From: Chara braunii
Taxonomy: Eukaryota; Streptophyta; Charophyceae; Charales; Characeae
Assembly (NCBI GenBank): GCA_003427395.1
Contig: BFEA01000180.1
Span: 1,653,816-1,712,412, forward strand
Length of the DNA: 58,597 nucleotides
Direction: 5' to 3'
Shown: positions 55,400 through 58,597 of the stretch, piece after piece
Layout: each line of letters opens with the position of its first letter
Numbering within the stretch: the stretch's first letter is position 1
Program-made: the position numbers and the translations under genes
Notes under the pieces: generated by a model
The model's input: the letters and a program-made list of their open reading frames with translations, nothing else
What the model was told of the DNA's origin: nothing
Databases searched by the model: none

Positions 55400-56676
55400 T
55401 GAGTTGGGATATTGTACCCCTGTGTATATATTGAGTTGATATTTATTATGAGACTTCTATTTGTATATGACTATCACAATCACTCTCACATGTGTGGTTT
55501 TATCCTGATGTATGATGGTTTTGTGAGAGAGATGTATGAGAAACATCTCATGTGCTGTATATTTTGTGAATGTGAATGGATGTGAACTGTCTACTCTTCA
55601 GTATACTCGTGCAATCTGCCCACGGGCAAGTGATAGGGCCGGGTATGAGAAGAGAGAGTGAAGTCTGTTTTTGTGAAAGATTGTGAGAACCCTAAGGGAT
55701 TTATGAGTCTTTGAGACTCGAATGCTTGTCACGCCAAATGTTTATTGTTGAGTTGTGATGAGGACCCATAAGTTGGTCTCTCAGTTTGAGTGGTTTTATG
55801 GTAGAGACGCCTTTTGTGAAGAGACAATCTTTTGCTTATTGGAAGACTCATCTTCAGAGAACGAAGACGTTTTAATGAAAGGTCGTGTGAAAGTTCATCC
55901 GAGAGAGAGAAGGCTGGGAGACCTATTGAGTGAGACATCCTTCGTATGAAAGATGGTTCGTAGATTCAGTGGCATGGTAAGTTGGTTTGAATGATAAATT
56001 CTGACGAGGAGGACCACGTTTTTGTTTGGTCATTGGTGAATTTTTTTGTAAAGGTCGCAAAAAGCTTCATTGAGAGGTGTCTTCGAGATATGTGGTCTTC
56101 TTGCTCTGATCAAGTGAGGGGGCCACGACCTTGCGGACCTGGCGGTGATTCTGTTTTGTGATAGTGGAAAGGCTACCGTGTTCTCTCTGTATTGTCCCAC
56201 AGAGGGCTGGTAAATGTCTTTTATGTGTGACAAACCTTTGCGTAGTCCCGCAGTAGGCCTGCATTGTTGCAACACACCGTCCAGCCACTTGTGCTAGTCT
56301 TGGGGCATTTATGATAGACCCAGACAGGGGTATAACTGGCATCACTGAGGCGCAACTCTCAGTGTTGGCTACTAGTCGGCGCAACCTGATAGCGGGCCCA
56401 CGTCTCGCCAGAAGGGGTAAAGACTTAAAGGGGTGTGGCCACCCAGGAGGGTTTTACCTGCCGCGGGATGACGTGGGATAAGAGTCGAGTCTTTTGGAGT
56501 CCTGATTGAATGTTTATCAGGAGAAAAAACCTATCGTGGCGCAACTTTCGAAGACACTACCACTAAAATAACAGACCCGGTGGGCCGTAGATCTGACACG
56601 ATCACCCAGACTATGGTGGGCCAAGCTGGAGACCTAGCCTTCCTGTACTAGACTTCAGGAAGTGTGTAGAGATGAG

Positions 56677-56717
<41 letters not shown>

Positions 56718-57107
56718 TGATTGTGAGAATTATTTGAGGGACGCGAGAGTGCCTTCTAAGGTCTCGGTTAGGGCCCGCGTCCTTAGTTATGGCCCTGCTC
56801 GCAGGTTAAAGACTAAGAACACCTAATGAGAAGTCAACGGGGAGAGGACAGTCGAGAGGGCCATTGGGACTTATGTTGTAGTATAGTACCAGTACCCCGG
56901 CGTCCTGATGTCAGGACAATGGAGACCCAGGTTAGAATCCTGGCAGCATAACGTTGTGTTTGGCATTATTTGATGGAGGCCTCGAACCGGAGTCTGTCGG
57001 CCGATCGGATTGGTTCCTTTCTCGTGAGCATTTGGAATTTTGGATGTATTTATAGCATTTTGATTTTGTGAAGCGACGGCAACGTCGCTTAATATGGTAC
57101 GGTAAGC
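55400..57107 (+). mobile_element. Element 2 internal domain, conserved right part
   Basis: Collinear with 10930-12627. Shared blocks are ACAATCACTCTCACATGTGT near 55470, AAAGACTTAAAGGGGTGTGG near 56420, and GATCACCCAGACTATGGTGG near 56599. A (TA)n run at 56680-56714 sits at the equivalent position. Frames are not conserved. It ends at the 3' LTR start (57108) with the same GCTTAATATGGT.CGGTAAG sequence as element 1. Confidence 0.85.
56871..56951 (+). ncRNA. tRNA-Asp-like sequence in internal domain, copy B
   Basis: TTATGTTG pairs with CAGCATAA (8 bp with one G-U), forming an acceptor-like stem. GTTGTAGTATAGT is the start of tRNA-Asp. The anticodon-like arm is GTCCT-GATGTC-AGGAC, and the T-arm CCAGG-TTAGAAT-CCTGG pairs perfectly and has a near-consensus B-box (GGTTAGAATCC). 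The D-to-anticodon region is about 8 nt too long. It is probably a tRNA-Asp-derived element captured by the retrotransposon. Confidence 0.6.
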
Positions 57108-58597
57108 TGTAGGTGCGAATACCCTTACAAGGGTATCCGCCCTGGTTTTTGTAGACGACATGAATAGTTTTGGTTTGAAGTTTCAAGCATGCCATGCGAT
57201 TCGCGGCAGTGTCCGTAAGTTACGTTGACTGGATGGTTGACTAGGATAAAGAGTGTTTGGGCGCGCGGTTTTGAGGCGCGCGTGATCTTTTATTTTTGGT
57301 TGATGATTGTGAACGTCGGCGTAGTTGCCGACCAGTTTTTTTATTTTTCTTATTAAACTATGATTAAAAAGATTTTTATCCTTTGATTGGTGTGTTTATC
57401 TGTGACTTGCGCGTACGTACAGAGGGCGCGACGTCACGGCAACATGTTTCGTATAGTCGTGGTCAGGGCTTGAGGTAATGTTGACTATGTACGACCTATG
57501 TTTCGGGTCCGGCGAGGTCGCATGGGGATGCGTTGTATTTGTGGAACTGCCTGAGGTATGATTACAAGCTGTTTTTGTGACTGCGTCGGAGTTACCCCCC
57601 TTTCTCATAGTACGGGGAATCCCGTAGCAGCCACGTCCGCGTTCAAATCTCCGATGGGGGGGGAATATGTGGGGGCTGCACCCACTAGCAGATGCGATAC
57701 CTGCTACAGCAGGTGGGCGATACCGGCCAGGGGTCAGCCGATAGCATCAAGACTGAGCCTCTTCGAGGGGCCAGTCGCTGTGCGTCCCCTCCGATCCCCT
57801 CCCATTGTGAACGTCAGCGGTATCTGCTCGGCGCCACTCAAGGGGTGGGCCAACGACATATCCCTAGGAGGCGGGCGTTAAACTTGCCCACAGAGAGCTA
57901 CTCGAACCGGTCGGTAGTCGGTTCCCTCTGAGGCGCCCCTCGAGATAGCGGAGGTTGACGAACAACCTGCCGACTATTGCGGATCGGCTACTGTCGAAGA
58001 GAGCAGTGGAGTGCAGCAGGCGGAACGATAGCGCAGTGGGCGTTGCGGGTCACTACGACCAGGCACTGCGCTAGTAGGAAGGAGTTAAAACATGCTAAGG
58101 CAGTGGGCGACGGGCGCAAGGCAGGGCAGGTGAGGCAAAGGAAGCGACGGGCTGTGAGGGAGAGCGGGGTGAGTGAACCTGGACGGGTATTTGCGCTGGA
58201 TACACGCGCAGCAATGAGGGAAGAGAACATCTATGGGGAGGGGGTAAAAGTAGTATATCCTGCCCGTTCCTTGATGGAATCAGGCGGGGAAAGACATAAT
58301 ACGGGGGTTTTGAATGGAGGCGAATCCGTTGGGAGTGTTAGAATAGCGAAAGGAGCAGTATAGAAGAAGTTAGTGAGAAAGGAGATGCGTCGGGATAAGG
58401 CGGAAGGAGGAACGATGGGGAGGAGAGAATCGAGATACCACTCGATTCTTGACGAAATCGAGTGGGAAGAGATAGTAAGTCGCGGTTTTTAGACGAGGCG
58501 AATTGAATGGTATGGTCAGAAAGAGATGAAAGTTAGTAGAATAAAAGATTAGTAAGAAAGGGTGTGCGCCGGGATATGGCGGAAGAAGGGGAACGAC
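57108..58597 (+). mobile_element. 3' LTR of element 2, 5' portion, cut by window end
   Basis: Begins TGTAGGTGCGAATACCC and aligns with 44629-46640 of the 5' LTR. It lacks about 466 bp (equivalent to roughly 44982-45447, which includes the Pol III boxes) and a further ~31 bp. The remainder, including two hairpin units (58265-58520), is closely similar. The element continues beyond the window. Confidence 0.85.

Noticed and set aside
56030-56384. Overlapping minus-strand frames in the internal domain (also 11418-11765)
   Set aside because: The homologous positions in the other element do not keep the frame, so these are shadows of a non-coding domain.

Overview
The window reads as nuclear DNA of a streptophyte (green-lineage) eukaryote with a large, repeat-swollen genome. 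A charophyte such as Chara is my best guess, but that is inference. The evidence is a mitochondrial nad4 fragment embedded in nuclear sequence, a U6 snRNA-derived pseudogene, LINE reverse transcriptases with a C-terminal zf-RVT zinc finger, Ty3/gypsy-type gag and integrase remnants, and a retrotransposon primer-binding site complementary to plant-type tRNA-Asp. There are no operons, no intact protein gene that I recognise, and no rRNA. Nearly everything supportable is transposable-element (TE) sequence, at least three layers deep in places, plus simple repeats.

Layout. 1-2170: tandem repeats, T-tracts, a CA microsatellite, a tRNA-derived remnant and a 127-nt T homopolymer. 2200-7540: one candidate 3' exon, a Mutator-like MITE with 9-bp target duplications (2868-3158), a tRNA-Met-like remnant, an ATC-rich microsatellite block, a 250-bp tandem duplication and a mitochondrial nad4 insertion (6714-7005). 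7541-9721: a module of unidentified degenerate coding sequence, a MITE and two opposed LINE tails, repeated almost identically at 36736-38608. 9565-12627: decayed gag, then a conserved non-coding domain. 12628-22980: a giant 3' LTR interrupted by a hAT-like fold-back element (16585-17507) and a LINE tail (20594-22400). 22981-26100: a second LINE fragment cut by a minus-strand LTR of the same family. 26100-33600: mostly unassigned sequence with microsatellites, tRNA-Pro-like and U6-like retro-sequences, a 310-nt gap and a MITE cluster. 33775-36600: the best-preserved LINE. 38620-44628: minus-strand gag and integrase remnants and a truncated LTR. 44629-58597: a large LTR element of the same giant-LTR family with 5' LTR, primer-binding site, gene-free internal domain and the start of its 3' LTR.

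Main result. Comparing the window with itself defines an apparently non-autonomous giant-LTR family. LTRs run TGTCGG...CTCGACA, about 6.75 kb in the best copy. A tRNA-Asp primer site follows directly, and the 5-kb internal domain has no pol. That domain is shared, without a conserved reading frame, by two copies. It ends in a tRNA-Asp-like fold whose acceptor stem shows a compensatory base change between copies. The LTRs carry paired Pol III A/B boxes, arrays of a 20-bp motif and of a 120-bp unit, conserved palindromes and hairpin arrays. The nearest described class is LARD/TR-GAG elements. A second unusual family is a hAT-like element built of tandem long palindromes, with two copies each flanked by perfect 8-bp target duplications.

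The encoded proteins do not form a functioning pathway. Insertion order can be inferred: the LINE and the fold-back element sit inside the giant LTR, another LTR sits inside a LINE, and the 44629-58597 element sits inside a reversed LTR of its own family.
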